Below, one piece after another: positions 15,066 through 25,300 of a stretch of 64,000 bases of DNA; the stretch's first letter is position 1, and each line of letters opens with the position of its first letter. This DNA is from Obesumbacterium proteus. GTDB taxonomy: Bacteria; Pseudomonadota; Gammaproteobacteria; Enterobacterales; Enterobacteriaceae. The DNA is taken from contig NZ_CP014608.1 of the NCBI RefSeq assembly GCF_001586165.1, forward strand, positions 3,720,001 through 3,784,000, given 5' to 3'. Below the pieces are notes generated by a model. The model was not told the DNA's origin. It saw only the letters and a program-made list of their open reading frames with translations, and ran no database searches. Position numbers and translations under genes: made by a program.

Positions 15066-16481
15066 TTACGCAGTGGTAGCTGGTTTCTTGTTACCGCGAT
15101 ACGGGCGACGCTGCTGTGACGAAGGTGCATCACCACGGGCTTCAGGTTTACGACCTTCTCCCGCCGCACGGCGCTGGCCGCCATTATTGCTGCGTGGTTT
15201 CTCGCCTGAACGAGCACCGTCGCGCGCCTGACCATTACCTTGGCTGCGGCCCTGAGACTGTCCGCGGCCTTGGCCTTGTCCACGTCCCTGACCACGACCT
15301 TGGCTTTGACGACCGTTTTGGATCGGATCGGCTTTAATGCTTGGATCTGGCTCGTAGCCTTCAATCGCAATACGTGGGATCTCACGTTTCAGCAAACGTT
15401 CGATATCACGCAGCAGCTTATGCTCATCCACACAGACTAAAGACAATGCTTCGCCAGTGGATTCGGCACGGCCAGTACGGCCGATACGGTGCACGTAATC
15501 TTCCGGCACGTTTGGCAGCTCAAAGTTAACCACGTGCGGTAACTGATCGATATCCAAGCCGCGCGCGGCGATATCGGTCGCTACGAGTACGCGAATCGAA
15601 CCGGCTTTAAAATCAGCCAGCGCACGAGTACGTGCACCCTGACTTTTGTTACCGTGGATGGCCGCAGCGGTAATACCATCTTTATTCAGCTGTTCAGCCA
15701 AATGGTTAGCACCGTATTTGGTACGGGTGAAAACCAGAACCTGCTGCCAGTTATGGGTGCCAATAAGCTGGGCCAACAGCTCGCGCTTGCGGCGCTTATC
15801 AACGAAATGTACCGACTGCTCAACCTGCTCAGACGCTGTGTTGCGGCGCGCCACTTCAACGGAGGCCGGATTAGTCAGCAACTTGTTTGCCAGCTCTTTG
15901 ATTTCATCAGAGAACGTCGCAGAGAACAGCAGGTTTTGACGCTTGGATGGCAACTTAGCTAATACACGACGGATATCGTGAATAAAGCCCATATCCAGCA
16001 TGCGGTCAGCTTCGTCCAGTACCAGAATTTCAACGTTAGATAAATCAACCGCACGTTGATGTTCCAAGTCCAGCAAACGACCCGGCGTCGCCACCAGAAC
16101 GTCAACGCCGCCGCGCAGCTTCATCATCTGCGGGTTAATGCTCACGCCGCCGAAAACCACCAGCGAACGGATATTTAAATATTTGCTGTAATCACGCACG
16201 TTCTCGCCGATCTGGGCAGCCAGTTCGCGAGTTGGGGTTAAGATCAGCGCACGCACAGGACGGCGGCCTTTTACCGGCTGCGCATCCTTAGAAAGCAGCT
16301 GTAACAGCGGCAGCGTAAAGCCTGCGGTTTTGCCGGTACCGGTTTGGGCACTGGCCATCAGATCACGGCGCTGTAAAACAACCGGGATCGCTTGAGATTG
16401 AATAGGCGTAGGTTCGCGATAGCCCTGTTCTTCAACAGCGCGCAACAATTCGGCACTCAGGCCGAGAGTATCAAAAGACAT
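15066..16481 (-). CDS. rhlE: DEAD-box RNA helicase RhlE
   Basis: The 471-aa protein begins MSFDTLGLSAELLRAVEEQGYREPTPIQ, with the Q motif just ahead of Walker A ASAQTGTGKT (about residues 43-52). It has PTRELAAQI, DEADRMLDMGF, SAT, and HRIGRTGRA of the second RecA domain. The C-terminal tail of about 80 residues is rich in QGRGQ repeats and ends in RPYRGNKKPATTA; it is an RNA-binding low-complexity tail. RhlE helps ribosome assembly and RNA turnover. An upstream in-frame extension to 16604 includes a 5' leader hairpin and is not coding by family comparison. In E. coli rhlE is the direct divergent neighbour of cecR; here they are 19 kb apart. Confidence 0.95.
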   Translation of the reverse strand: MSFDTLGLSAELLRAVEEQGYREPTPIQSQAIPVVLQRRDLMASAQTGTGKTAGFTLPLLQLLSKDAQPVKGRRPVRALILTPTRELAAQIGENVRDYSKYLNIRSLVVFGGVSINPQMMKLRGGVDVLVATPGRLLDLEHQRAVDLSNVEILVLDEADRMLDMGFIHDIRRVLAKLPSKRQNLLFSATFSDEIKELANKLLTNPASVEVARRNTASEQVEQSVHFVDKRRKRELLAQLIGTHNWQQVLVFTRTKYGANHLAEQLNKDGITAAAIHGNKSQGARTRALADFKAGSIRVLVATDIAARGLDIDQLPHVVNFELPNVPEDYVHRIGRTGRAESTGEALSLVCVDEHKLLRDIERLLKREIPRIAIEGYEPDPSIKADPIQNGRQSQGRGQGRGQGQGRGQSQGRSQGNGQARDGARSGEKPRSNNGGQRRAAGEGRKPEARGDAPSSQQRRPYRGNKKPATTA

Positions 16482-16497
16482 ATTAGGGTAAAACTCC

Positions 16498-16544
16498 AAA
16501 TCCACCTTGACCCGAAAGGTCGGGTGCAGTTTCCGGGTGGATTT
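16498..16544 (-). promoter_or_regulatory. Leader hairpin immediately upstream of rhlE
   Basis: AAATCCACC (16498-16506) pairs with GGTGGATTT (16536-16544); inside, ACCCGA pairs with TCGGGT. On the minus strand the outer stem ends directly before the GGAG ribosome-binding site of rhlE (about 12 nt from the ATG). Such a structured leader could tune translation of the helicase. No matching class is known to me. Confidence 0.5.
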
Positions 16545-16712
16545 ATCAGACGCGGTAGATAGGTAATCACCACGAGGGATAGGCACAAACTGCGAGTGCA
16601 ACATAATTGTGGTGGATTCTAACAGAAAATGTGATCGGCGTCTGATATGTTTTTTTGATAGGGGAAATTAGGTGGGGTTTTCGGCAGTTGTATATGTTGC
16701 TAGCGTCGAAGG

Positions 16713-17163
16713 TTTCGTCCGCCAATCAGCAAATACGTTTCTATGCAATCATTGGCGTAGGCGTCCGATGAGAGTCCCGTTGCGCGGGGACTCTCAACTC
16801 GCGCGCTTTTTACCGAGCCGTTTGTCCGACCGGTCTCAGAGCGCACATCCTGTACGCCCTCGACCTGCCACCAGCATCCCTGCTGGCGGCTCTAAAATTC
16901 ATTCTTTCAACATGAAAAAACAAAAGACATTTTTGTCTTCTTATCTTTTAATTGTTTAAGTCTTGGCAGTGAGAGCAGTAGAAACAGGATGTTTCTACAA
17001 GGGGAGGAGGCGCCAAGGATGGTGCATGCCGACCCGCCGCGGAAATGGCATCTCGGATAAAAGCGCGCGAGTGCAGAGACCACGCGCTGGTGGTCTCTGC
17101 CCGTACGCCTTCGCTGATATGCCAATGAAGTTCGGTATTGACAGGCGGGCGGAATCTTTCACT
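16713..17163 (-). repeat. Dispersed quasi-palindromic element, copy A
   Basis: This 451-bp copy is over 90% identical by eye, as reverse complement, to 52187-52644. The ends are inverted (TTTCGTCCGCC at 16713; its partner GGCGGGCGGAATC near 17155). Hairpins along the minus strand include GCAGAGACCAC/GTGGTCTCTGC (17073-17100), GTAGAAACA/TGTTTCTAC, a GCCGCCAGCA/TGCTGGTGGC stem (16867-16890), and GAGAGTCCC/GGGACTCTC (16769-16794). It begins 35 nt after the stop of the HlyD gene. It encodes no credible protein. Homology with copy C seems to run about 30 bp beyond 16713. Confidence 0.85.
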
Positions 17164-17198
17164 AAGCAGGCATAATCATCCAAAAATAACGCACCATT

Positions 17199-18368
17199 TC
17201 ACCGCTCCCTCAGCGCCTCTTTCACCTTATTCAACGGCTTAATCAAATAATCCAGCACGGTTTTCTGCCCGGTTTTAATCTCTACGCTGGCCACCATGCC
17301 GGGCAGGATCGGGAATTTTCGCCCTGCTTTATTTCTGAGTTCCGCACTCTTGGTGCGCACGTACACGCGGTAATAATATTGATCGCGGCGTACTTCATCT
17401 TGCAGCGTATCCGGCGACACAATTTCAACCGTGCCATCCAAATTGCCATAGATAGAAGAGTCATAGGCGGTAATTTTCACCGTCGCCGGAAGACCTGGGC
17501 GAATATAGGCGATATCACGTGGGTTGATACGCGTTTCAATCAACAGCTGATCTTCCAGCGGCACGATTTCCATCAGCTTGCCGCCGGGTTGCAGCACGCC
17601 GCCCACGGTCATCACCTGAATATCTTTCACAATGCCGCGCACCGGTGAAATCATGGTCACGCGGTCGAGCTGATCCTCTTTCCCCGCCATTACTTCGAGC
17701 TGGGCGTCCAAATCTGCGTTATTTTTTACCTGCTCTTCACGCGCTCTCAGCGCGTATTGGTTGCGCGCATCGTCAATTTTTCCCTGTAGTTCGCTGGCCT
17801 GTCGCTGCAAACGGATCACCTCAACCTGACTCGCCGCGCCTTTCGCCACCAAAGGCTGCGTCATTTTTAGCTCGGCGATCACCAAGCGATACGACTCTTG
17901 TAGATTCGCCACGGTTTCATTGAGGTTGCGTCGGCGTGAGTCATAAAGCTGACGTTCACGTGCGACCAACGCCGGTTCAGCCAGCGTACTGGCGCTGAAC
18001 TTGAGCGGCTCTCCGGTCAGCTCTGAACGCAATCGCTCCGAAGATGCCCGCAGCGCACGCGCTCTGGCCGCCGCTTCGCCGTAGTTAGACTGAAAGCGTT
18101 TCGGATCGAGCCGCGCCAAAATCTGCCCTTTTTTAACAATATCCCCTTCATGCACCAGCAGCGCCGAAACAATACCGCCGTCTAAGCTCTCAATCAGCTG
18201 GGCGCGGATCGAGGTGGTGACTTTGCCCGTCCCCACCGTCACTTCATCCAGCGTGGCAAAATAAGACCAAACAAAAAAGAACGTCATTCCCGCTAACGTT
18301 AACCACACCACCGAGGAGTAAAACCGCGACTGGCGTGCCATGTCTTCCTGCATTGTGAGCTCTGCCAT
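17199..18368 (-). CDS. HlyD-family periplasmic adaptor of the adhesin secretion system
   Basis: The 389-aa membrane-fusion protein has a short cytoplasmic N-terminus, one membrane helix (SSVVWLTLAGMTFFFVWSYFATL, about residues 18-40), a biotinyl-lipoyl-like hairpin start (QLIESLDGGIVSALLVHEGDIVKKGQILARLD), a long coiled-coil region (about 95-230) and a beta-barrel end (SPVRGIVKDIQVMTVGGVLQPGGKLMEIVPLEDQLLIETRINPRDIAYIRPG). This is a type I secretion adaptor (PrtE/LapC/BapD type), bridging the ABC protein and TolC. It lies last in an operon in the order adhesin, TolC, ABC, HlyD, as in Salmonella bapABCD. ATG 18368 has AGGGGAG upstream. Eleven bases separate it from the ABC gene. Confidence 0.92.
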   Translation of the reverse strand: MAELTMQEDMARQSRFYSSVVWLTLAGMTFFFVWSYFATLDEVTVGTGKVTTSIRAQLIESLDGGIVSALLVHEGDIVKKGQILARLDPKRFQSNYGEAAARARALRASSERLRSELTGEPLKFSASTLAEPALVARERQLYDSRRRNLNETVANLQESYRLVIAELKMTQPLVAKGAASQVEVIRLQRQASELQGKIDDARNQYALRAREEQVKNNADLDAQLEVMAGKEDQLDRVTMISPVRGIVKDIQVMTVGGVLQPGGKLMEIVPLEDQLLIETRINPRDIAYIRPGLPATVKITAYDSSIYGNLDGTVEIVSPDTLQDEVRRDQYYYRVYVRTKSAELRNKAGRKFPILPGMVASVEIKTGQKTVLDYLIKPLNKVKEALRER

Positions 18369-18379
18369 ACCAACTCCCC

Positions 18380-20524
18380 TTAGGCCACAACCGACGTCAC
18401 GTTACTATTACGCTGCGTTTGGCCGAGAATTTCATCCCGCGAACCATCAGCAACCACTTTTCCGCCGTCCATCACAATAATTCGGTCAACCAAAGACAGC
18501 AGCGCCGGGCGATGCGTCACCAAAATCAAGGTTCGCCCCGCCATCCAGCTTTGTAGCTGCCTTATCACATAGCTTTCGAGCTGTTCATCCATCGAGGCGG
18601 TCGGCTCGTCCAGCAGCACCACCTGCGGATTACGTACAATCATGCGGCTCAGCATGACCATTTGCCGCTGACCACCGGACAAACCACGCCCGCCTTCGTT
18701 GATCATGCGGTCAAGGCTGGCGGCATCTTTTTGCACCATGCTCAGTGCACCGCTGATCCGCAGCGCTTGGATCAGCTCCTGATCCGTCGCATGTGGATGG
18801 CCGAGCATCAGGTTTTGGCGCAGAGTGCCAAAAAACAGCCGTGAATCCTGCGAAAGCAGCCCAATCTGACGCCGCACGTCAACCGGATCGATATGCGCCA
18901 TATCCACGCCGTCGATAATCAGCTTGCCTTTGCTGGCTTCGGCTTGGCCGGACAACAGTTTCAGCAAGGTCGATTTACCTGCGCCCACTTTGCCAATCAG
19001 CGCCACGCGTTCACCCGGCTTAATTTCCAGCTCTGGGATATACAGCGCCTGTTCGCCTTTTTCGATATCGTAGCTGTATTGCAGATTATCGAGCTGGTAA
19101 TGCCCCGCCAGTGCCGGACAGTGCGCCATTTTATGCTCGGGATCGCGGTCGAGCGGTTTCTTCAACAAATCGTTCAAACCGGTCATCGCGCTCTTGGCAT
19201 GTTGCCAGCGTGAAAACACCATGGTGAGCTGCATCAAAGGCGCAATCGTGCGCGACGACAGCAGGCTACAGGCCACCATGGTGCCGGTGGTAATATCGCC
19301 CGCTAAGACCAAATAGGTCCCCAACACCAACATGCCCGCATAGGTCACCTGTTGCACGGTCGATGCCCACCCGCTTAAGCGCGCACCCCATACACGTTGT
19401 TTCATCCCGATAGCGGCGCTCACGTGATGCGTTTGCTCCCACTGGCGCTGGAAATAGGGTTCAGCCTGTAGCGCCTTGATATCCTCAACGCCTTCAATCG
19501 ACTCCACCAGCACCGCATTACGAATCGCGCTTTCACGCATCCCTTCTTTGGCAAGCTTCGCCAACGGCCACTGGATCAGAATGCCGGGGATCACAATCAG
19601 CGGAATGGCTATCAGCGGGATCGCCACCAGCGGCCCCCCCACCATCGCCATAATCACCAAAAACAGCAGCACAAACGGCATGTCCATGGCCGCGCCCACC
19701 GTGGTGGAAGTCAGCAGTTCGCGTACCTGATCGATTTCACGCAGTTGAGAAATAAAAGAGCCGGTCGATTTTGGCCGCGCATCGTTTTTAATCGCCAGCG
19801 CACGGGCAAAGAACATCGACGAGACTTTGAGATCAATATGCTTACCCATCAAATCAGAAATATGCGTTCGCGACAGGCGGATGAAATACTCTAAAAATGC
19901 GGCAAACAAAACGCCCACAAACAGCACCCACAGCGTGGGATATGACTGCGCAGGGATCACGCGGTCATACACCTGCATGGAAAACAAAATCCCAGCCAGC
20001 GCCAAAACGTTGCCCAGCACCGAAGCCATGGAGATCTCTGAAAGCTTGCGGCCTGCATGCTTAAAGTGATGCCAAAACCAATGCTTTTTATACGGCTGCA
20101 CAAAATCATCGATGCGTGAATCATGCCCACGCGCGGCGATGCCGAGCAGCACCACGTCTGGCTGAATGCGGCCGAGCAGAGCATCGAGCGCCTCTTCCCG
20201 CACCATATCGCCGCAGTCGCTTAGCCAGTAGCTGACGTGCTTTTCAGCGTCAAGGTTTTCCAAGATCAACACCGAACCGTCTTCTAGCTGCGCCATCACC
20301 GGCATCACTTCATTGCGCCAGCTCACGCTGTTTTTCGGTCGAATGGTTATTTGTAAACCCAGTAACGCACCTATCCGCTCTAAGCGGCGCTGTAGCGGAA
20401 GATTTTCAAACCAGCGCATCTGCTGACGCAGCGCTGGAATATCGCAGGGAAGTCCAAAGCGCCCTGCGGCGCGCACCATCGCTAAAATCCATTTATCGGC
20501 GCCTGAATGTTGCTCTGCTGCCAT
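18380..20524 (-). CDS. Type I secretion ABC transporter (LapB/BapC type)
   Basis: The 714-aa protein has an N-terminal C39-like domain (residues 1-130) that lacks the catalytic Cys/His arrangement, so it is a substrate-docking domain rather than a protease. Six membrane helices follow (about 160-430), then an ABC domain with GKVGAGKST (Walker A), LSGGQRQM (signature), VVLLDEPTASMD (Walker B) and VTHRPALL (H-loop). This architecture belongs to LapB-class exporters of very large adhesins. It should drive export of the adjacent 4272-aa protein in one step from cytoplasm to outside. I chose the ATG at 20524; a GTG one codon earlier is possible. The gap to the TolC gene is about 30 nt, which suggests one transcript. 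Confidence 0.93.
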   Translation of the reverse strand: MAAEQHSGADKWILAMVRAAGRFGLPCDIPALRQQMRWFENLPLQRRLERIGALLGLQITIRPKNSVSWRNEVMPVMAQLEDGSVLILENLDAEKHVSYWLSDCGDMVREEALDALLGRIQPDVVLLGIAARGHDSRIDDFVQPYKKHWFWHHFKHAGRKLSEISMASVLGNVLALAGILFSMQVYDRVIPAQSYPTLWVLFVGVLFAAFLEYFIRLSRTHISDLMGKHIDLKVSSMFFARALAIKNDARPKSTGSFISQLREIDQVRELLTSTTVGAAMDMPFVLLFLVIMAMVGGPLVAIPLIAIPLIVIPGILIQWPLAKLAKEGMRESAIRNAVLVESIEGVEDIKALQAEPYFQRQWEQTHHVSAAIGMKQRVWGARLSGWASTVQQVTYAGMLVLGTYLVLAGDITTGTMVACSLLSSRTIAPLMQLTMVFSRWQHAKSAMTGLNDLLKKPLDRDPEHKMAHCPALAGHYQLDNLQYSYDIEKGEQALYIPELEIKPGERVALIGKVGAGKSTLLKLLSGQAEASKGKLIIDGVDMAHIDPVDVRRQIGLLSQDSRLFFGTLRQNLMLGHPHATDQELIQALRISGALSMVQKDAASLDRMINEGGRGLSGGQRQMVMLSRMIVRNPQVVLLDEPTASMDEQLESYVIRQLQSWMAGRTLILVTHRPALLSLVDRIIVMDGGKVVADGSRDEILGQTQRNSNVTSVVA

Positions 20525-20554
20525 CACATACCTCTTCTGGATTTAACGCGCTTG

Positions 20555-21919
20555 TTATAATGCCGGCAGGGTGTCACCCGTGACCTTTGGCCGAGAAATA
20601 TTCAGCATATCTAATAAGTTATCTACGGCGCCCGCATAGCGAACCGCCGCATCCCAAACGTCATAGCGAGCCACTATCGCCGCGCTATCGGCCTGCAATA
20701 CGTCTTGCTCAACGCTGAGCAGATCGTTCAGGCTACGTTTGCTGAGTTTGTATTCATCCTGATACACGCTGCGCGTATTTTCCGCCGAGCTAAACTGTTC
20801 TTCGCCCGCCTCTTGGCGCTGCTGTGCGCCAATCAAATCGGCATAGGCCACGGAAGCTTTTTGGTTAATATCCAGCTTGCTGGCTTCAACTTCTGCCAGT
20901 GCCGCTTGGCGATCGCCCTCTGCCGCATCCACCTTGGCGCTGGTTGCGCCTCCCTGATAGATTGGCGCTTGCACCACTAACTGCACCCGATCGTCCCAAT
21001 AAGAGCTGTCGCTATTTTCATAACGGGTTCGTCCTGCCTGCACAGAAATCGTCGGCCAATGCTGCGCCTCCGCCTGCCGCACGCGCTGCTCAGCGGCTAA
21101 TTGCTTAGCCTGAGCGCTACGCACCGCGCTGTTCTGTTCATAAGGAAGGTCTTTGATGGTGACCTTTTGATCGAGCAGGTCTTTGGGGAGGTCGGGAAGG
21201 TTTTCAGATACCACGCCGGTCAGCACCGTTAGGTTGGCCTGAGCGGAGCGTTCCTGTGCGCGATATTGTTCGTAGGTGGCATTCATGCCCGCGATGCGGG
21301 TTTCTGCTTGTAACACATCAGACTGAGAGCTAAGCCCAGCATCTGCGCGCAGCTTTGACATCTCTTTCACCGATTCCAGCGAGGCCAAATTGCGCTTTGC
21401 CGCCGCCATCAGCTCTTGATAGCGCTTTACCTGTAAATACGCCTGAACCGTTTGTTGACCGACGTTATTGAGCACCGTATAGAGCTGATAATCATAAGCC
21501 GCGCCCAGATTATGTTGCTCATCAATGCTGCCGCTGGTTTTACCAAAGTCATACAGCAGTTGGTTTAACGTCACGCCCGTAGACGCATTGCTGTTGAGCG
21601 AGCCGGAGGAATCCGTTTGATGCGAACGCCCCGCCGCGCTTTGCAGCGATACCTGAGGATACCAAGCGCTTTTTGCCACGGTGAGGTTGGCTTCCCCGAC
21701 GTGGATCTGTGCCGATGCCTGAGCAATTTGCGGATGACGACCAAATGCTCGCAGGATAGCTTCTTTAATCGTGAGCTCATCTTGTGCCTGTTCAGCAGGC
21801 GCGGATTGCCACTGATAGTTGGTTGTGGTGGTTTTTGCCCATACCGGTAACACAGCAAAACAGCCCAAACCACAACACATCCAGACCGTTACCGGCCATT
21901 TTTTTATGCGCTTATTCAT
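20555..21919 (-). CDS. TolC-family outer-membrane channel of the adhesin secretion system
   Basis: The 454-aa protein has a signal peptide (MNKRIKKWPVTVWMCCGLGC... ending near VWAK, about residue 28) and the TolC/OEP tandem of coiled-coil repeats. Typical segments are ASAQIHVGEANLTVAKSAWYPQVSLQ, NQLLYDFGKTSGSIDEQ and YKLSKRSLNDLLSVEQDVLQA, the two halves of the duplicated fold. It would trimerise to form the outer-membrane exit duct (LapE/BapB role). It lies between the adhesin gene and the ABC gene on the same strand. A 435-bp gap with repeats separates it from the adhesin, so it may be transcribed partly on its own. Confidence 0.92.
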   Translation of the reverse strand: MNKRIKKWPVTVWMCCGLGCFAVLPVWAKTTTTNYQWQSAPAEQAQDELTIKEAILRAFGRHPQIAQASAQIHVGEANLTVAKSAWYPQVSLQSAAGRSHQTDSSGSLNSNASTGVTLNQLLYDFGKTSGSIDEQHNLGAAYDYQLYTVLNNVGQQTVQAYLQVKRYQELMAAAKRNLASLESVKEMSKLRADAGLSSQSDVLQAETRIAGMNATYEQYRAQERSAQANLTVLTGVVSENLPDLPKDLLDQKVTIKDLPYEQNSAVRSAQAKQLAAEQRVRQAEAQHWPTISVQAGRTRYENSDSSYWDDRVQLVVQAPIYQGGATSAKVDAAEGDRQAALAEVEASKLDINQKASVAYADLIGAQQRQEAGEEQFSSAENTRSVYQDEYKLSKRSLNDLLSVEQDVLQADSAAIVARYDVWDAAVRYAGAVDNLLDMLNISRPKVTGDTLPAL

Positions 21920-22047
21920 CGTGCCCCACCTTTACATCGTGATGATGGCTTATCGGTTTTATGTGTTAGAGCTCATCCTGCTCTGTGTTTAATTTTGCTT
22001 TTACGACTGACCGCAGTTCTGCCCCCCTCCCAGCCTCCCCCTTCGCA

Positions 22048-22325
22048 GGGGGAGGAGCACACCGTGCTCCCCTCTAGTTGGTCCATCTCCCATTAATGAG
22101 AAGGAATATACCCTCCCATTACATCTCCGACCGGTTCCCTCCCCTGATAAGGGGAGGGTTAGGGTGGGGTCATGGTTAAAATCTTCCCTTCACAGGGGAG
22201 GAGCACACCGTGCTCCCCTCTAGTTGGTCCATCTCCCATTAATGAGAAGGAATACACCCTCCCATTACATCTCCGACCGGTTCCCTCCCCTGATAAGGGG
22301 AGGGTTAGGGTGGGGTCATGGCTAA
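22048..22325. repeat. Direct repeat of about 132 bp, two copies, 146-bp period
   Basis: Copies lie at about 22048-22179 and 22194-22325 and appear to differ at only a few positions (for example ATATACC/ATACACC). Each contains the inverted pair CCCTCCCCTGATAAGGGGAGGG and ends GGTTAGGGTGGGGTCATGG. Related GC-rich hairpins flank the block (22034-22055; 22328-22346). It fills the gap between the adhesin stop codon and the TolC gene; this type of GGGGAGGGTTAGGGTGGGG sequence is a common genomic repeat. It could weaken read-through from adhesin into the secretion genes. I see no gene in the gap. Confidence 0.85.
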
Positions 22326-22354
22326 ACGCCCCCTTATCAGGGGAGCGCATGCAC

Positions 22355-25300
22355 CTACATCAAGTTCACATGCAGACCTTGTTGAATCAGCACGTCTCCC
22401 AACGTGCTGCTGCCGGTTGAGGAGTTGTGGTAAACGTCGTAGGTCACGCCGTTCACTTCACGTTGCCCGCTGACATCCCAGATATCGCCCTGTCCATGCA
22501 CCAGATTGACTCGATCGCCGATGCTGCCTTTGATCAGTAGGTCATCCTGAGGTTTATCCGTGACGTTGAGCGCTTCCTTAAGATCCAAGGTGATGGCGTT
22601 GTTGCCCGCTTTGCCGAGGTCGAAAATCTCGATGTGCTCGACTTTCAGCCCCAGCGAAGTGAGATCCAGATTGATGTTGCTGCCGTCCAGCACCAGCGTA
22701 TCGGTGCCCGCGCCACCGTCGATGTGGGTAAAGCCCGCATCGCTCACGTGAACCTTATCGCTGCCCGCACTACCGGTGACTGATGCGCCGCTGTTATGCG
22801 TGCCGTCGGCCAAATCGATAGTGACGCCGCCAATGGTGAAGGTGCCGGAGGTGGATGCCGTTGCCGAATCATCAAGACTGGTTGCAGACTGACTTTGCGA
22901 CAGATGATCCTGAGAGTCGGTGTGGCTAGCAGATACATCATCAATGCTCATCGCCATCATCATGGCCGGTGCTGGCGCTGAGGTTGGTGTGACATCAATA
23001 ATGTGACCGTCCAGACCGACGTTAACGATCACGCCGTTGCCCGCCGAGTCATGTGCGCTAAGGTTCACCACTTTATTGAGCAGGAGCAGTTGCAGCAGGT
23101 TTAGCGTTAAGCCCAGCGATGCCGACCAGTTGCCGTTGCTATCCACCGTGGTATCAGCGGCCAACGTGTCGTTCAGCAGCGAGACATGAAGCGCCGCGCC
23201 GTTCTGCAAGTTTTTAGACGTACCGGTGATAACCAGCAGTTTGCCGCCAAGCAGCAGATCGCCTAGCGAAGGCAACGTCACTACGTTTAAGCCCAGCAGT
23301 GGTTGACTCAGTTTGACCCCTACATCAACGCCGGTGCTGTTGGTATTGCCTACCACGTCGGTGACTTTCACACCGATGTGCAATGGACCATCGGTCAGCA
23401 ACTTCAACTGAGTGGAGGTGAGGTTGAGTGACCACGTGCCGTTGGCATTCACCGTAGCCTGATAATCTACGGTGCCGACGGTCACTACCACTTTGGCACC
23501 CGGCAACGCGCTGGTTACCGTACCGGTGAGCAGTTGTGAAACGCCAGATTCAGCAATATTCAGAACACCATCACCAAATATGCCGTTTGCAATGGCCACA
23601 CCAGGCTGGTGGGTAATCACGTTGAGTGAACCACCCGCGTTCACCGTGTTACCGATAGGGTTAGTCAGCGATACGTTGACGCCAAGATTGCCATCGCCCA
23701 GCAGTGACAAGTCGGTTTTAGGAACGTTGATACTCCATGAACCGTCATTCCCCACCGTAGTCAGATAAGACTTGCCGCCCAACGTCACGGTCAGCTGCGA
23801 ACCTTGCGCGTTGGTACTGGTGCCGCTTATCACCTGTGCACTGGCTAAATCAGCGATGTTCAGGCCACCGTCGCCAAAAATGCTGCCGATAGTCAGCGTT
23901 GGCAGTGCATGCGTCACGACAGACAATATGCCGCTGGCGCTCGCAGGGTTGCCCGCGGCATCCTTCGCCGTGACGCCAACCGTGAGGTTTCCATCTAGCA
24001 GCGCTTTAAGATCCAACGGAGATACAGACAGGCTCCATGCCCCGCCGCTGCCCACTGGCACCGTGTAGATTTTGCTACCCAACGTGAGCGTGAGTGAACC
24101 TCCGGCCAAATTGGTGGTGGTGCCACTGATCAACTGCGACGTCAGCAAATCACCGACGCTGAGCACCGCGTCACCAAACAAGCTGCCCAATGTGATGGTT
24201 GGCAAGTTGTGGGTCAGCGTAGTCAGTATCGTCGGCAGCGAGGTGGTATTCCCCACCGCATCAGTGACGCTCACATTGATATTCAGTGGTCCATCCGGTA
24301 ATGCGCTTAGCAGACCGGCACTCAGCGTGGTGCTCCACGTTCCGTTCGAATTGATCGTCGCCGTCAACGGCGTGCCGTTAACCGTGATATTCACCGTACC
24401 GGAAGTCAGGTTGGTCACTTTGCCGCTGATGACTTGATCCACCAGCGATTCCGCTTTGTTGAGGAATCCATCACCGCTCAGCAGCGGATCGAGCGTGATA
24501 GTTGGCAGATTGGTCAGGCCGACTTTCACACCGGTGGTTGTCGATGCCGTATTGCCGCTTGGCGTCGTCACGGTCACCGTTGCCGTTAGGTTGCCATCTG
24601 GCAACTGCGCAAGGTTGGCTGGGGTTAATATAATACTGAAGGTGCCATTGGCTAACGTCACACCCGTAAAGGTTTTGCCGCCGATCAGCACGTTAACCGT
24701 AGAGCCCAGCGGCGCTCCAGCCGCCGTACCGGTAATCAGCTGGTTGGTCGTGGCGTCTACCGCGTTGAGCAAACCATCACCGAACAGGGAAATACCGCTC
24801 AGGATTGGAGGCGTCAGATCGAGTTTCAATCCAACGGTTTGGTCAACTGGGTTACCGGCGATATCGTTGCCTTTCACCTCAACCGTCACGTTGCCACCGA
24901 CCACACCCTCAAGAATGCTGAGGATTTGCGGCGTAACCGCAATGCTCCACTTGCCGTTAGCGCCAACGACCGCCGTGGTTACCAGAGAACCACCAATCAG
25001 TACCTGTAGCGTTTGCCCTACCATTCCGCTGGTCGAACCGCCAATCGACAGTCCGCCCGCCAGCGCTTCGGTGAGCGACAGCACGCCATCGCCAAACAGC
25101 GGATCCAGCGCCAGCGTTGGTAGATTATGGGTGATAACGTTTAGGTTAGTGTTGCTGGTTACCACGTTACCCGCCGGATCGGTGGCGATAATCACCACTT
25201 TAACCGAGCCGTCTTGCAAACCTGCCAAGACGCCCTGCGGGATGTTAGCGCTCCAGGTACCGTCGGCGTTCACCGTCGCTTGGAAGGTGCTAATCCCCAG

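Noticed and set aside
16672..17183. Open frames within the 450-bp repeat (also 45044-45362 and 52080-52589)
   Set aside because: Frames are not conserved between the three copies and arise from palindromic GC-rich DNA.
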